A stretch of 64,000 bases of DNA from Mucilaginibacter sp. KACC 22063. Its GTDB lineage: Bacteria > Bacteroidota > Bacteroidia > Sphingobacteriales > Sphingobacteriaceae. Made by a program: the position numbers and the translations under genes. Within the stretch, counting starts at the first letter, position 1. Every line of letters begins with the position of its first letter. Shown here in pieces: positions 43,559 through 53,071 of the stretch. The stretch covers positions 3,472,001 through 3,536,000 of the forward strand of contig NZ_CP117877.1 in NCBI RefSeq assembly GCF_028736115.1, read 5' to 3'. The notes beneath the pieces are model-generated. The model was given only the letters and a program-made list of their open reading frames with translations, had not been told where the DNA came from and ran no database searches.

Positions 43559-44682
43559 TTTACAACCTCCACACGTTTTGAATCAATGGTTTCAAGCAGG
43601 CTGTTGAAAGGTTTAATAAATTTATCTATACCTTCTTCTTCCAGTTTACGGGTCACGTCGTTCAGGTTGATCTCAACTACGTCCACAAGTTCTGAAAGTA
43701 TATAGCGGGCTTCTTCAAGGTTACCATCTAACTGGTTAGATGGGTTACCATGATCTCGGTAGGCATTCATCGTTTCAACCGGCATCGTGTTCACCGTATC
43801 CGGCCCAATAAGCGATTCCACATAAATCACATCACTATATGCCTTGTTTTTAGTACTGGTACTTGCCCAAAGTAAACGCTGTGGTTTTGCACCTTTAGCC
43901 TCAAGTGCCTTAAAGCGGTCGCTGCCGAATAATCTTTTATAGATCTGGTAAGCATCACGTGCGCTGGCAATAGCCACTTTACCTAATAATTTACGAGCTG
44001 CAAGTGCTTTGCTCTGATCGTTTTTGATTACTTCTTCCAGCATCGGGTCAACCATCGAGTCAATACGGCTCAGGAAGAAACTGGCTACAGAAGCAATCTT
44101 GTCAAGCGGTTCGCCTTTAGCGGCACGTGCTTCAAGCCCTTCAATATAGGCTTCTGCTACTTTCTCATAACGTTCAAGGCTAAACAATAAGGTTACGTTA
44201 ATATTGATGCCTTCGCTAATCAGTTGTTTAATCGCCGGAATGCCTTCTTTGGTGCCTGGGATCTTGATCATCACGTTAGGGCGATTAAGCCTTTCCCATG
44301 ACGAACGAGCTTCGGTCATTGAGCCTTCCGGGTCAAGCGCTAAGCTTGGCGATACTTCCAGGCTCACATAGCCATCAAGTCCGTTGGTTTGCTCGTAAAC
44401 ATCTTTAAATACATCTGCTGCACTTTGCACGTCGGCAATAGCCAGGTCTAAAAATATATCCTGTGCCGATTTGCCCTGCTTTGCAGATTCAGAAATTGAT
44501 TCGGCGTAATCATCGCTGCGGGCAATAGCCTCTTCAAAAATAGCCGGGTTTGAAGTAACACCTTTCAGGCCATCTTCATCAATCAGTTTTTTAAGTTCGC
44601 CAGAAGCAATAAACTTGCGGCGGATATAATCAAGCCAAACACTTTGGCCGTAGTCACCTATTCTTTCTAATGGATTTTTCAT
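43555..44682 (-). CDS. tal: Transaldolase
   Basis: Transfers a three-carbon unit between sugar phosphates (sedoheptulose-7-P and glyceraldehyde-3-P). 375 residues, the long actinobacterial/cyanobacterial-type form. Marks: GVTSNPAIFEEAIARS, VSLEVSPSLALDPEGSM, and PNVMIKIPGTKEGIPAIK with the Schiff-base Lys. It overlaps rpiB upstream by 4 bp and the HAD gene downstream by 4 bp, so the three are translationally coupled. Confidence 0.96.
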   Translation of the reverse strand: MKNPLERIGDYGQSVWLDYIRRKFIASGELKKLIDEDGLKGVTSNPAIFEEAIARSDDYAESISESAKQGKSAQDIFLDLAIADVQSAADVFKDVYEQTNGLDGYVSLEVSPSLALDPEGSMTEARSSWERLNRPNVMIKIPGTKEGIPAIKQLISEGININVTLLFSLERYEKVAEAYIEGLEARAAKGEPLDKIASVASFFLSRIDSMVDPMLEEVIKNDQSKALAARKLLGKVAIASARDAYQIYKRLFGSDRFKALEAKGAKPQRLLWASTSTKNKAYSDVIYVESLIGPDTVNTMPVETMNAYRDHGNPSNQLDGNLEEARYILSELVDVVEINLNDVTRKLEEEGIDKFIKPFNSLLETIDSKRVEVVK

Positions 44683-45134
44683 TGTATATGCTGTTTTTCA
44701 ATTGCAAGTACTTTATTTAAACGGCGCGCAAAGCGCTCTTCGCCTTTATATTCGGCTTTCAGGTAAGCATCAACAATTTCTTTGATAAGCGCCGGGCCAA
44801 TAACCCTTGCACCTATGCAAAGCATGTTCATATCATCGTGTTCAACACCCTGATGCGCTGAATAACTTTCAGTAACCAATGCCGCCCTTACACCCGGCAC
44901 TTTGTTTGCCGCTACTGATACACCTACCCCGCTGCCACAAACTGCAATGGCCTTATCAACCTCTTGGGCTGCTACAGCATTTGCAAGCGGTAGCACGCAA
45001 TCAGGGTAATCATCAAGCGGATCGTAGCTGTATGCACCGTAATCCTTTACATCATAACCGGCATCGGTTAACTCTTTAACCAATTGGTTTTTTTGCTCGA
45101 AACCGGCATGGTCTGCTGCAACACCTATTTTCAT
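44679..45134 (-). CDS. rpiB: Ribose-5-phosphate isomerase B
   Basis: Interconverts ribulose-5-phosphate and ribose-5-phosphate. From the start at 45134 (MKIGVAADHAGFEQKNQ) it is 151 residues, the normal RpiB length. An ATG nine codons upstream lies inside the end of tkt and is less likely. AVCGSGVGVSVAANKVPGVR includes the catalytic Cys, and the DHAG and DDMN motifs are present. The gap to tkt is 10 bp. Confidence 0.94.
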   Translation of the reverse strand: MKIGVAADHAGFEQKNQLVKELTDAGYDVKDYGAYSYDPLDDYPDCVLPLANAVAAQEVDKAIAVCGSGVGVSVAANKVPGVRAALVTESYSAHQGVEHDDMNMLCIGARVIGPALIKEIVDAYLKAEYKGEERFARRLNKVLAIEKQHIQ

Positions 45135-45144
45135 GGCAAACGGA

Positions 45145-47160
45145 TTATTTCTTTTTAGCAACTACGGCTTTGGCTTTGCTTACTACGTTTTCAACTGTAA
45201 AGCCGAAATGTTTAAGCACTGCTTCACCTTCGCCTGATTCACCGTAACGGTCGATACCTAATACGTCACCCTCTGCGGTAACATATTTCCACCAGCCGAA
45301 GGTTACACCTGCTTCGATAGACAGGCGCTGATGAATATGCGGAGGTAATACTTTGTCTTTATATTCCTGATCCTGTTCTTCGAACAACTCCCATGATGGC
45401 ATACTTACTACACGTGCAGCAATACCTTCTTTAGCCAGTTCCTCTTGCGCACCTACGGCAAGTTTAACTTCCGATCCGGTTGCAATCAGAATAATATCTA
45501 TACTACCTTTTGCTTCGCTTAATACATAAGCACCTTTTTGTGCATTTTCTGAGGGTGCAAATTTAGTACGGTCAAATACCGGCAGTTTTTGACGAGAAAG
45601 GATCAGCGCAAACGGACCTTTTGGCCTTGAAATCGCAATCTTCCAGGCTTCAACTGTTTCGTTGGCATCAGCCGGGCGCAATACAATTAAGTTAGGAATA
45701 GCGCGTAAAGCAGTTACCTGTTCAACAGGCTGGTGCGTTGGGCCGTCCTCACCAAGTGCAATACTATCGTGTGTGAATATATAAGTTACTGCTGCCTGTG
45801 TTAATGAGGCTAAGCGGATAGAACCGCGCATGTAATCAGAGAAGGTAAGGAATGTAGCACCATAGGTACGTACTGATTTGTATGACGAGATACCGTTCAG
45901 TATGGCACCCATGCCATGTTCACGTACACCAAACCAAACATTGGTTTGATCATAATGGTCGGGCTGGAAACTTACATCCGGTTTAAGCGGGGTTTCGTTT
46001 GAGCTTGCCAAATCTGCCGAACCACCAAATATCCATGGGATAACGCCTTTTAATGCATCCAATGCTTTACCAGATGCCTGGCGTGTGGCTAATTGTTCTT
46101 CCGGTTTGAAAACAGGCAGGCTTTTTTCCCATCCTTCAGGTAATTTGCCATCGAAGCTTAAACGGAAGTTTTTACCTTCTTCAGGGTAAGCCTGCTCGTA
46201 TTGATTAAGCTGCTCTTCCCAAGCGGCCTGTAGTTCACCACCATGTTTACCGGGCGTCTGGAAGTGATCGTAAACGCCATCAGGAACAAAGAATGTTTTT
46301 TCAGGATCCCAGCCGTATGCTTCTTTGGTTTTTTTAACGTTATCAACGCCCAGAGCCGCACCATGCACTTTGTTGGTGCCTTGCATTGGGCTACCATAAC
46401 CAATTATCGTTTTTACTGCGATAATTGATGGTTTATCTTTTACCTGCTGCGCTGCGATGATGGCATCGTTAATAGCCTGTAGATCATTACCGTCTTCAAC
46501 GGTTAGGGTATGCCAGTCGTAAGCCTCAAAACGCTTAAGTACGTCTTCAGTAAATGCCAGGCTGGTTGAACCGTCTAACGATATCTTATTATCATCATAT
46601 AAATAGATCAGCTTACCTAATTTAAGGTGGCCTGCCAGTGAAGCAGCTTCAGATGCAACGCCCTCCATCAGGTCGCCGTCGCTCACAATACCATAAGTGT
46701 AGTGATCTATTATTTTATTATCGTCTTTATTAAATATTGCTCCAAGGTGGGCTTCTGTCATAGCAACCCCAACGCCGTTACCAAATCCCTGGCCAAGCGG
46801 GCCGGTGGTAAACTCAACGCCCGGTGTCATCATAGACTCGGGATGGCCTGGTGTTTTTGAACCTATCTGCCTGAATTGTTTCAGATCATCCAGCGAAAGA
46901 TCATAACCCGACATATGTAACAAGCTGTATAGCAATGCCGAACCATGGCCTGCTGATAAAATAAATTTATCGCGGTTTGGCCAAAACGGATCTTTAGGAT
47001 TAAACTTTAAAAAGCGGCTCCAAAGTACATAAGCCATTGGCGCAGCACCCAGCGGAAGACCAGGGTGGCCAGAATTAGCTTGTTGCACCATATCGACAGA
47101 TAAGAAACGAAGGGTGTCGACTGAGAGTTGATCTAAAGAATTGAATGTTGTATCGCTCAT
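45145..47160 (-). CDS. tkt: Transketolase
   Basis: Thiamine-diphosphate enzyme moving two-carbon units between sugar phosphates. 671 residues. The ThDP/Mg motif [20 protein letters not shown] lies near residue 155, [16 protein letters not shown] at the front, and the catalytic His and phosphate contacts in [20 protein letters not shown] (about residue 460). First gene of an eight-gene minus-strand operon that covers the whole oxidative and non-oxidative pentose-phosphate pathway except ribulose-5-P 3-epimerase. Confidence 0.97.
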   Translation of the reverse strand: MSDTTFNSLDQLSVDTLRFLSVDMVQQANSGHPGLPLGAAPMAYVLWSRFLKFNPKDPFWPNRDKFILSAGHGSALLYSLLHMSGYDLSLDDLKQFRQIGSKTPGHPESMMTPGVEFTTGPLGQGFGNGVGVAMTEAHLGAIFNKDDNKIIDHYTYGIVSDGDLMEGVASEAASLAGHLKLGKLIYLYDDNKISLDGSTSLAFTEDVLKRFEAYDWHTLTVEDGNDLQAINDAIIAAQQVKDKPSIIAVKTIIGYGSPMQGTNKVHGAALGVDNVKKTKEAYGWDPEKTFFVPDGVYDHFQTPGKHGGELQAAWEEQLNQYEQAYPEEGKNFRLSFDGKLPEGWEKSLPVFKPEEQLATRQASGKALDALKGVIPWIFGGSADLASSNETPLKPDVSFQPDHYDQTNVWFGVREHGMGAILNGISSYKSVRTYGATFLTFSDYMRGSIRLASLTQAAVTYIFTHDSIALGEDGPTHQPVEQVTALRAIPNLIVLRPADANETVEAWKIAISRPKGPFALILSRQKLPVFDRTKFAPSENAQKGAYVLSEAKGSIDIILIATGSEVKLAVGAQEELAKEGIAARVVSMPSWELFEEQDQEYKDKVLPPHIHQRLSIEAGVTFGWWKYVTAEGDVLGIDRYGESGEGEAVLKHFGFTVENVVSKAKAVVAKKK

Positions 47161-47526
47161 ATTACCAGATGTTATGTTGTTTTTCTCTATAAAAGAAGGC
47201 TGCAGAAGTATTTTTGTTTTATTTAAGGTAAAGTTGACAAAACAATGATAGCACTGTCTTTCAATTCAAATGTATAGCTATTTTAAATAAACGTATCTAT
47301 ATTAAAACATATTGACATGCTTTTGATAAAAAATATATTTATTAACAATAACATAACAAAAGACAACTCAGGCAGCATATTGTCGATTTCAATAATCCAC
47401 TTAAATGACTGAATAATATATTGATTTAAAGAAAATTTTAGCCTCTGAAATATAATCCTAAAGAAAAAACATTTTATATGCGCCTTTAATTGTGTAAGTT
47501 TAGGAATTAAACCGACTACTAAACGC
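47161..47526. promoter_or_regulatory. 366-bp AT-rich divergent region between tkt and a histidine kinase; possible tkt -7 element
   Basis: No gene fits. TACATTTG on the minus strand (47274-47267) matches the -7 motif and lies about 105 bp ahead of the tkt start, leaving a leader of roughly 100 nt. No good -33 box. On the plus side TAAGTTTA (about 47507) is a weaker match near the kinase start. No riboswitch-like structure is apparent. Confidence 0.3.
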
Positions 47527-49581
47527 ATGACCAAATCATTACTAAAATGGCCTGCATTTCTCCTTGCGGCTGTGCTGATGTATTGTTTGGGGTGCACGCG
47601 TTTTCATACTTCCACGCAAGACCATCCGGATATTACTGATCAGATTAACCAAAACGCGTTGCTTTTGGCAGAAAAAGATCCGGCCCGCGCAAAAAACTAC
47701 GTTGTAGAATCTTTTAGCAAAATATCCCAACCTGGCCCGGGTGACCTGTATATCAAATATGTATTACTATGTACGATATATTCAAATTCTGGAATGTATA
47801 CGCATGCATTGAAATATACAGACAGCATGATTAACGTGCTGAAGCCGTTTGCCAATAAAAAGCAATATAATTTATCCTTTGCCGAAGCACACCTTTATAA
47901 AGGCGATGTCCTTTTCAGGATGAAGCAATATAACGACACCTATCTGCAATACTATGTAGGTAAAAGCCTGGCCATCCCTGATCCGCAATCACGCAGCTAC
48001 AAATTATTTTTGTATAAGTTTAATATGCGCCTGGCAGATATCTGTTACAAACAAGGCCGCTATCTGGAAGGCGTAACTTTAAATAAGAATGCTGTTGAGG
48101 CATTAAGCACCATTAGTGAAGCTAAAATAAATTTCGACCGTATAGGCACTACGAATAATCTGGCCCTGAATTTTAGCAGAGCAGGCATTGCAGACAGCGC
48201 CCTTTTTTATTACAAAAAAGCACTGTTATTAATTAAGAAATTAAAGCCTAAAAATAAGCATGATAGTGTAAAGGCATTAACCTACCTTGGTGTAATATAT
48301 GGCAATATTGGCACAGCCTATTCGCAATTAGACAGCCTTACCCAGGCAGAGCAAAAATTTAAGGAAAGTATAGCCATCAACTCAAAACCGGGCTTCGCTA
48401 ATGAGGATGCTTTAATTACCAAAGTGAAGCTGGCGCATCTTTACGTTAAAGAGAAAAAAATTAATGATGCCAAACAATGGATAAATAATATTGGAAAGGC
48501 CGAGCAAAAACTGACATTGCCACAATATAAAATGATGGTGACCAAGCTGCGCTCTGATTATGCCGCACTAAACGAAAATACCACCGAGGCATACCATTAT
48601 TTACGTTTATATGATCAACAAGTAGACAGCCTTAATAAGGTTAACCGTGTTCTGCTTACTACCGACTTCGACAGGGAATTTACTTTGCTGCGAAACCGGT
48701 ATAATTTACAATCACTGCAACGGCAGGATGATGCAAAAACATTTTATCTGATTTGTGTTGCAATTGCCTGTATTATGCTGGGCGTTATTGCCTATCTCAC
48801 CTTCAAAAGCCGAAAACAGGCAGCATTAGCAGCCACTTTATCAATTGAACATAATAGGCAACTGGAGTTAACTCTTGATGCTCTGGAGCATAGTAACCAC
48901 GAATATGCACATTTGATGCGCGTGGTGGCACATGATCTTAAAAACCCGATCAATGCAATAAACGGCATCAGTACCTTAATGAAAACCGATAAAGGCCGCA
49001 GCACAGAAGACATAGAAATGCTGGATCTGATTTGCATAAGCAGTGTTAATTTAAATACCATTATCAACGACTTGCTTTTTTCAAAAACCATTGTAGATGA
49101 TACAGCAAGGCAAAACGTAGATTTAGGCGAACTTTTGGAAGAAAGTACAACATTACTTCAATTCAGGGCTAAGGAAAAACAGCAGGTAATTGAACTGATA
49201 GCCGGCCGCAGCGTTTTGATTAATGTGAACCGTGAACGGGTTTGGCGGGTTATCAATAATCTTATTGTTAATGCCATTAAGTTTAGTCCCCAAAATACGA
49301 CTATAAAAACCGGCTGGAAAACAGAAGCTTCAAACGCCATTATATTTGTGCGCGACCAGGGTATCGGGGTACCCGAAAAAGATAGGGAAAAGATTTTCAA
49401 CTTATTCAGCAATGCAAAACGGAAAGGCACAATGGGTGAAGAATCATTCGGGATAGGCCTTTATACGTCAAAGCAAATTATTGAAGAACATGGCGGCAAA
49501 ATATGGCTGGAAGCAGCTGAAGGGAAGGGCTCTGTATTTTATATTTCCTTACCAATCATTCATCAGAATTTATCTGCCTAA
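47527..49581 (+). CDS. TPR-containing sensor histidine kinase (lipoprotein-type N-terminus)
   Basis: 684 residues. The N-terminus (LLAAVLMYCLGC) has a lipobox-like LGC, followed by TPR-like helical repeats (about 40-390, periplasmic). One membrane helix (about 404-425: FYLICVAIACIMLGVIAYL) leads to a HisKA domain with VVAHDLKNPINA (His about 468). An HATPase follows with N-box RVINNLIVNAIKFS, G1 RDQGIGVPE and G2 SFGIGLYTSKQIIEEHGG. The periplasmic TPR architecture is common in Bacteroidota, sensing unknown protein partners. No response regulator lies next to it. It ends 3 bp before the convergent antiporter. Confidence 0.91.
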   Translation: MTKSLLKWPAFLLAAVLMYCLGCTRFHTSTQDHPDITDQINQNALLLAEKDPARAKNYVVESFSKISQPGPGDLYIKYVLLCTIYSNSGMYTHALKYTDSMINVLKPFANKKQYNLSFAEAHLYKGDVLFRMKQYNDTYLQYYVGKSLAIPDPQSRSYKLFLYKFNMRLADICYKQGRYLEGVTLNKNAVEALSTISEAKINFDRIGTTNNLALNFSRAGIADSALFYYKKALLLIKKLKPKNKHDSVKALTYLGVIYGNIGTAYSQLDSLTQAEQKFKESIAINSKPGFANEDALITKVKLAHLYVKEKKINDAKQWINNIGKAEQKLTLPQYKMMVTKLRSDYAALNENTTEAYHYLRLYDQQVDSLNKVNRVLLTTDFDREFTLLRNRYNLQSLQRQDDAKTFYLICVAIACIMLGVIAYLTFKSRKQAALAATLSIEHNRQLELTLDALEHSNHEYAHLMRVVAHDLKNPINAINGISTLMKTDKGRSTEDIEMLDLICISSVNLNTIINDLLFSKTIVDDTARQNVDLGELLEESTTLLQFRAKEKQQVIELIAGRSVLINVNRERVWRVINNLIVNAIKFSPQNTTIKTGWKTEASNAIIFVRDQGIGVPEKDREKIFNLFSNAKRKGTMGEESFGIGLYTSKQIIEEHGGKIWLEAAEGKGSVFYISLPIIHQNLSA

Positions 49582-49584
49582 GCG

Positions 49585-50826
49585 TTATTTATTTAGCTTT
49601 TTCACAACCAGAGGCAGCGTAAGCCCCTGCCCTATCAGCGTAAACAATACTACTATTACAGTTACAAAAATTATGGTATCGCGCTGCGGAAACGCCTGAC
49701 CGCTTTGCAATGTTGCGGGTAAACCAATAGCGATAGCTAAGGATACAATACCCCGCATGCCAGACCAACTGATAATTAAGCTGGTCTTAAAATCCAGTAA
49801 AGCGTTTTCTGTAATTCGCCTTCTGCCTTTTTTAAAGGCATTCTGCAGATTAAGCTGCTGCAAAAACACCCTGGCCGTGCGCAATGCCAACGCTACAATG
49901 GTAATGATAAAGCCATAACCTATATAAGTAACCAATTCTGCGCCTGAAAGCCGTTTAACAATTGAAGGAAATGGTAAACCGATCAGAACGAAGATCAAAC
50001 CATTTAACAGGAAAATAATAATCTCCCAGATCGTTTTGGATTGTTTTTTCAAACTTTGAGGAAAAACTGCACTACTGAATCTTGAAATGCCTAATCCCAA
50101 TACTACTACTGCTATAACACCTGATACATGTAATTCTTCGGCAAGCAGGTAGGTTACAAATGGCATGATCATCATAAAGCTGATAGTAATTAATGCATCA
50201 TTTTTTACGCGTTTAAGAACAAATGCAAGTATATGGCCTGCGATAAATCCCACCACAAAACCGCCTGCCATTAATAACAAAAACTGTAACCCGGCTTTCC
50301 AGAATATAAATGCACTGCCGGTAACCGCAGCTACCGCAAAACGGTAGGCTACCAAAGCCGATGCATCATTAACCAGGCTTTCGCCTTCGAGTATGGTATT
50401 GGTTTTATGAGACAGGCCCAATCCTTTTGTAATGCTCATGGCAGCAACAGCATCTGTTGCAGACAATATGGCGCCAAGCACAAAAGATAAAGGCCAGGTC
50501 ATGCCAGGAATCATATAATGCGCAGTTATGGCAATACCCGATGCGGTAATGAACACCAGCGTAATAGCCAGTGTACTGATTGTATTTATGTTGGTTTTAA
50601 ACTCGCTGAAAGAAATATTAAAGGCGGCATCATAAAGTAAAGGCGGCAAAAATATCAGGAAAACAATTTCAGGGTTAAGCTCAATATCGGGTACAGCAGG
50701 CATAAAACCAATTGCTATCCCCGCAATGATCAGCAGAACCGGATATGGAATTTTGATCTTATCGGCTATGGCCGATAAGCCGATCATTACCATCATTATA
50801 AATATGATCACGCTATAATTTTCCAT
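49585..50826 (-). CDS. Na+/H+ antiporter (CPA1 family), short form
   Basis: 413-residue inner-membrane cation/proton exchanger: KIPYPVLLIIAGIAIGFMPA, VLGAILSATDAVAAMSITKG, EGESLVNDASALVAY (ion-binding ND) and SWSGMRGVVSLAIAIGLP. It lacks the long charged cytoplasmic tail of the antiporter at 30128-31756, which suggests a different regulation. Divergent from a histidine kinase 72 bp away. Confidence 0.92.
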   Translation of the reverse strand: MENYSVIIFIMMVMIGLSAIADKIKIPYPVLLIIAGIAIGFMPAVPDIELNPEIVFLIFLPPLLYDAAFNISFSEFKTNINTISTLAITLVFITASGIAITAHYMIPGMTWPLSFVLGAILSATDAVAAMSITKGLGLSHKTNTILEGESLVNDASALVAYRFAVAAVTGSAFIFWKAGLQFLLLMAGGFVVGFIAGHILAFVLKRVKNDALITISFMMIMPFVTYLLAEELHVSGVIAVVVLGLGISRFSSAVFPQSLKKQSKTIWEIIIFLLNGLIFVLIGLPFPSIVKRLSGAELVTYIGYGFIITIVALALRTARVFLQQLNLQNAFKKGRRRITENALLDFKTSLIISWSGMRGIVSLAIAIGLPATLQSGQAFPQRDTIIFVTVIVVLFTLIGQGLTLPLVVKKLNK

Positions 50827-50898
50827 GCGGGATAAATTTAACGTTATCCTGAAACACTCAAATCAATTTTGTACGTTTGAGTACTAATAATTTAAATA

Positions 50899-52236
50899 AT
50901 GAAACCCAATGTTATGCGTATCTGGCATTGGCTTGTAGGTTCGTCTGAAGAATTTACTTTACCAGATCGCATTTTCCACTCTGTTTGCCTGGTTTCCCTT
51001 GTAGCTTTGGCATACAACGTCCCTTTAAATCTTGTTGTTAAATTACCTTTTATTGCCCTTTTGAGCGGTATAAGCCTTTTGATATTTGGAGTACTTTATT
51101 ACTATTCGAGATTCAAGCGAAAAAAAACAATTGCCAAACTCATCTTCTGCATTTTGGGCAACCTGCTGTTTGCCACTAACTATTTTTTAAACTCTGGGAT
51201 AGATGGGCCAACCGATCTGTTTTTTTTAATGACGGTTACCTTACTGGTAGCCATTGTTGAAGTACGGCACTACTGGATATGGGTACTCGTAAACCTTGTG
51301 TTTGTTTTAGGCTTACATTACCTGCAATACTTTTACCCGGAAAAAGTGCCTTATACTTATGCAAACCTGGGTGATAAGTTCTTCGATCTTTCATCTGCTT
51401 ATGTGGTTGTAATGGTGCTTACATTATTTACCTATTATGCCATCCGTAAAAATTATGATATGGAGCGGGCATCATCAGAACAAAAGGCAGCACAGATGCG
51501 GGTACTCAATGACGAGAAAAACAAGTTATTTTCTATTATAGCGCATGACTTGCGCGCACCGCTTTCAAACATACAGAATTATCTGGAACTGCTGATTGAT
51601 GTAGAAATGGGTCATTATGAACAGCAAGAAATACAGGCTAAGTTGCTTGAATCTACACGGAGCACTTTAGACATGCTGAACAATATATTGCTGTGGTCGA
51701 GGAACCAGATGGTTGGTGCCGGTGTGAAGCTTGGACCTATTAAATTAAACAGCCAGCTGCAATTACCGCTTACACTTTTTAAAAACATTGCAGACAATAA
51801 GAACATTGGTATACATATATCTATAGACCCTGAACTTGAAATTGAAGGAAATGAGGCGATGTTTCAGCTGGTCATACGCAACCTGGTTAACAATGCAATA
51901 AAATTTACCGCAAATGGCGGCCTCATCATTATAACCGCATCAATAGATAAAGGCAGGTGTATAATAATGGTTAAGGATAGCGGTAACGGAAAACCAGTTA
52001 TATTAACGGAAAAAGTTTTCCAGCTTAATTCAGAATCATCAAACGGTACAGCAAATGAAAAAGGAATAGGGCTTGGGTTAGTACTGTGCAAAGAATTTAC
52101 TGAAGTACAGCATGGACGTATCTGGTTTGAAAACGCCCCCAAAAGCGGCACATGCTTTTTTGTAGAAATGCCGTTGAGTGCGCAATTAAATCACCGAAAA
52201 ATTTTTGGCCAGAGCATTACCGCTAAAGCCTCATAA
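50899..52236 (+). CDS. Membrane sensor histidine kinase
   Basis: 445 residues. About five or six membrane helices fill residues 25-190, with short loops and no large periplasmic domain. The kinase core follows: LFSIIAHDLRAPLSNIQNYL (His about 216), MLNNILLWSRNQM, N-box VIRNLVNNAIKFTANGG, G1 VKDSGNG and G2 NEKGIGLGLVLCKEF. The G1 box is DSGNGK in place of the usual DTGxGI. A start 5 codons later (MRIWHWLV) is possible. The core resembles that of the kinase at 53072, including a shared SSNGT-NEKG stretch, so the two are paralogs. No neighbouring response regulator. Confidence 0.9.
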   Translation: MKPNVMRIWHWLVGSSEEFTLPDRIFHSVCLVSLVALAYNVPLNLVVKLPFIALLSGISLLIFGVLYYYSRFKRKKTIAKLIFCILGNLLFATNYFLNSGIDGPTDLFFLMTVTLLVAIVEVRHYWIWVLVNLVFVLGLHYLQYFYPEKVPYTYANLGDKFFDLSSAYVVVMVLTLFTYYAIRKNYDMERASSEQKAAQMRVLNDEKNKLFSIIAHDLRAPLSNIQNYLELLIDVEMGHYEQQEIQAKLLESTRSTLDMLNNILLWSRNQMVGAGVKLGPIKLNSQLQLPLTLFKNIADNKNIGIHISIDPELEIEGNEAMFQLVIRNLVNNAIKFTANGGLIIITASIDKGRCIIMVKDSGNGKPVILTEKVFQLNSESSNGTANEKGIGLGLVLCKEFTEVQHGRIWFENAPKSGTCFFVEMPLSAQLNHRKIFGQSITAKAS

Positions 52237-52245
52237 AACCCGCTT

Positions 52246-52392
52246 TTAATGTATTTCGTTAGAAATAAAATACTAACAATACATTAAAAAAAATTGCAAT
52301 TCTTAAGAAATATTTTTCGTATTATTATCAACGCTGTTCAGGTAAGCTTTCTTAGCTTATTAGTGCCACATGACAGGAATAAAAGGCACCTG
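52246..52392. other. Structured intergenic stretch: long hairpin plus possible three-way junction
   Basis: TTAATGTATT (52246-52255) pairs with AATACATTAA (52278-52287), with inner GTTAG/CTAAC. A little further, CAGG (52339-52342) can pair with CCTG (52389-52392), enclosing TAAGCT/AGCTTA (52343-52348 with 52354-52359) and GTGCC/GGCAC (52363-52367 with 52385-52389). The first is likely an mRNA-end hairpin of the kinase. The second could be a small structured RNA or leader. The rest of 52237-52507 is AT-rich and gene-free. Confidence 0.35.
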
Positions 52393-52507
52393 CACAACAC
52401 TAAATTATTGCTATTTTTTTCATGAAGTTTTGATGAATTTTTGTAACGTAAATGTTGCAATAATGAGTTGGATTTATTAATTTGGTAACACCTAATTAAA
52501 TTAAACT

Positions 52508-52870
52508 ATGTTGACTATCCCCCGCTTAAAAAGGGACGTTTATTCGCCCCGTGATGGCTATTTAATGAAGTCATCTTTTTTGAAAAAAATTGCAGCTTAC
52601 CCTGCGCCGCAAACTAAACTGGTAAAAAGGAATATTCAGGTTATAGAAACGCGAAACGACGAGGGCTACTCTTTTGATCGTTATGCTAAAACTGATTTTC
52701 TGGAAAACATTACGCGTAAAGGCGGCCTCTCCATGATTGGTAGCATGGGCGTATGTCTTACTATCAGTTCGCTGCTGTTTAACAGCCACATGTATTGGCC
52801 TGCTGATGGCTTCCTGCTATCAGCACTTGTGCTTTTTGCAGTAACTGTTTTCTTCTACAAAAAATCTTAG
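52508..52870 (+). CDS. Small membrane protein of unknown function
   Basis: 120 residues with two predicted membrane helices at the C-terminus (GGLSMIGSMGVCLTISSLLF and GFLLSALVLFAVTVFFYKKS) behind a basic cytoplasmic N-terminal half (KLVKRNIQVIETRNDEGYSF). A start at MKSSFLKK, 19 codons on, is equally possible. No family recognised. It has its own terminator and stands between two histidine kinases, so a role as a small accessory membrane protein can be imagined but not shown. Confidence 0.65.
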   Translation: MLTIPRLKRDVYSPRDGYLMKSSFLKKIAAYPAPQTKLVKRNIQVIETRNDEGYSFDRYAKTDFLENITRKGGLSMIGSMGVCLTISSLLFNSHMYWPADGFLLSALVLFAVTVFFYKKS

Positions 52871-52889
52871 TTTGTTTTACCCCGTTATA

Positions 52890-52926
52890 AAAAGCTCCGG
52901 TTATTTGCTGGAGCTTTTCTTTTTTT
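52890..52926 (+). terminator. Terminator after the small membrane protein gene
   Basis: AAAAGCTCC (52890-52898) with GGAGCTTTT (52910-52918), then CTTTTTTT. A standard intrinsic terminator. Confidence 0.85.
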
Positions 52927-53071
52927 GTACTAATGCAGTTACTTCACGCAATCAACAATTGCAATTATTTTTTTCTTATTAAGAAATATATTCATGCCTA
53001 ACTTTTGATTTCCCCATAATTGTTTTCATATTTGTGTAGTCTACCTTATAATTTATAGTGTTAGGCCAAAT

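Noticed and set aside
37520-47160. Horizontally acquired carbohydrate island
   Set aside because: Codon and base use, gene lengths and order are consistent with a native operon; no mobile genes are around it.
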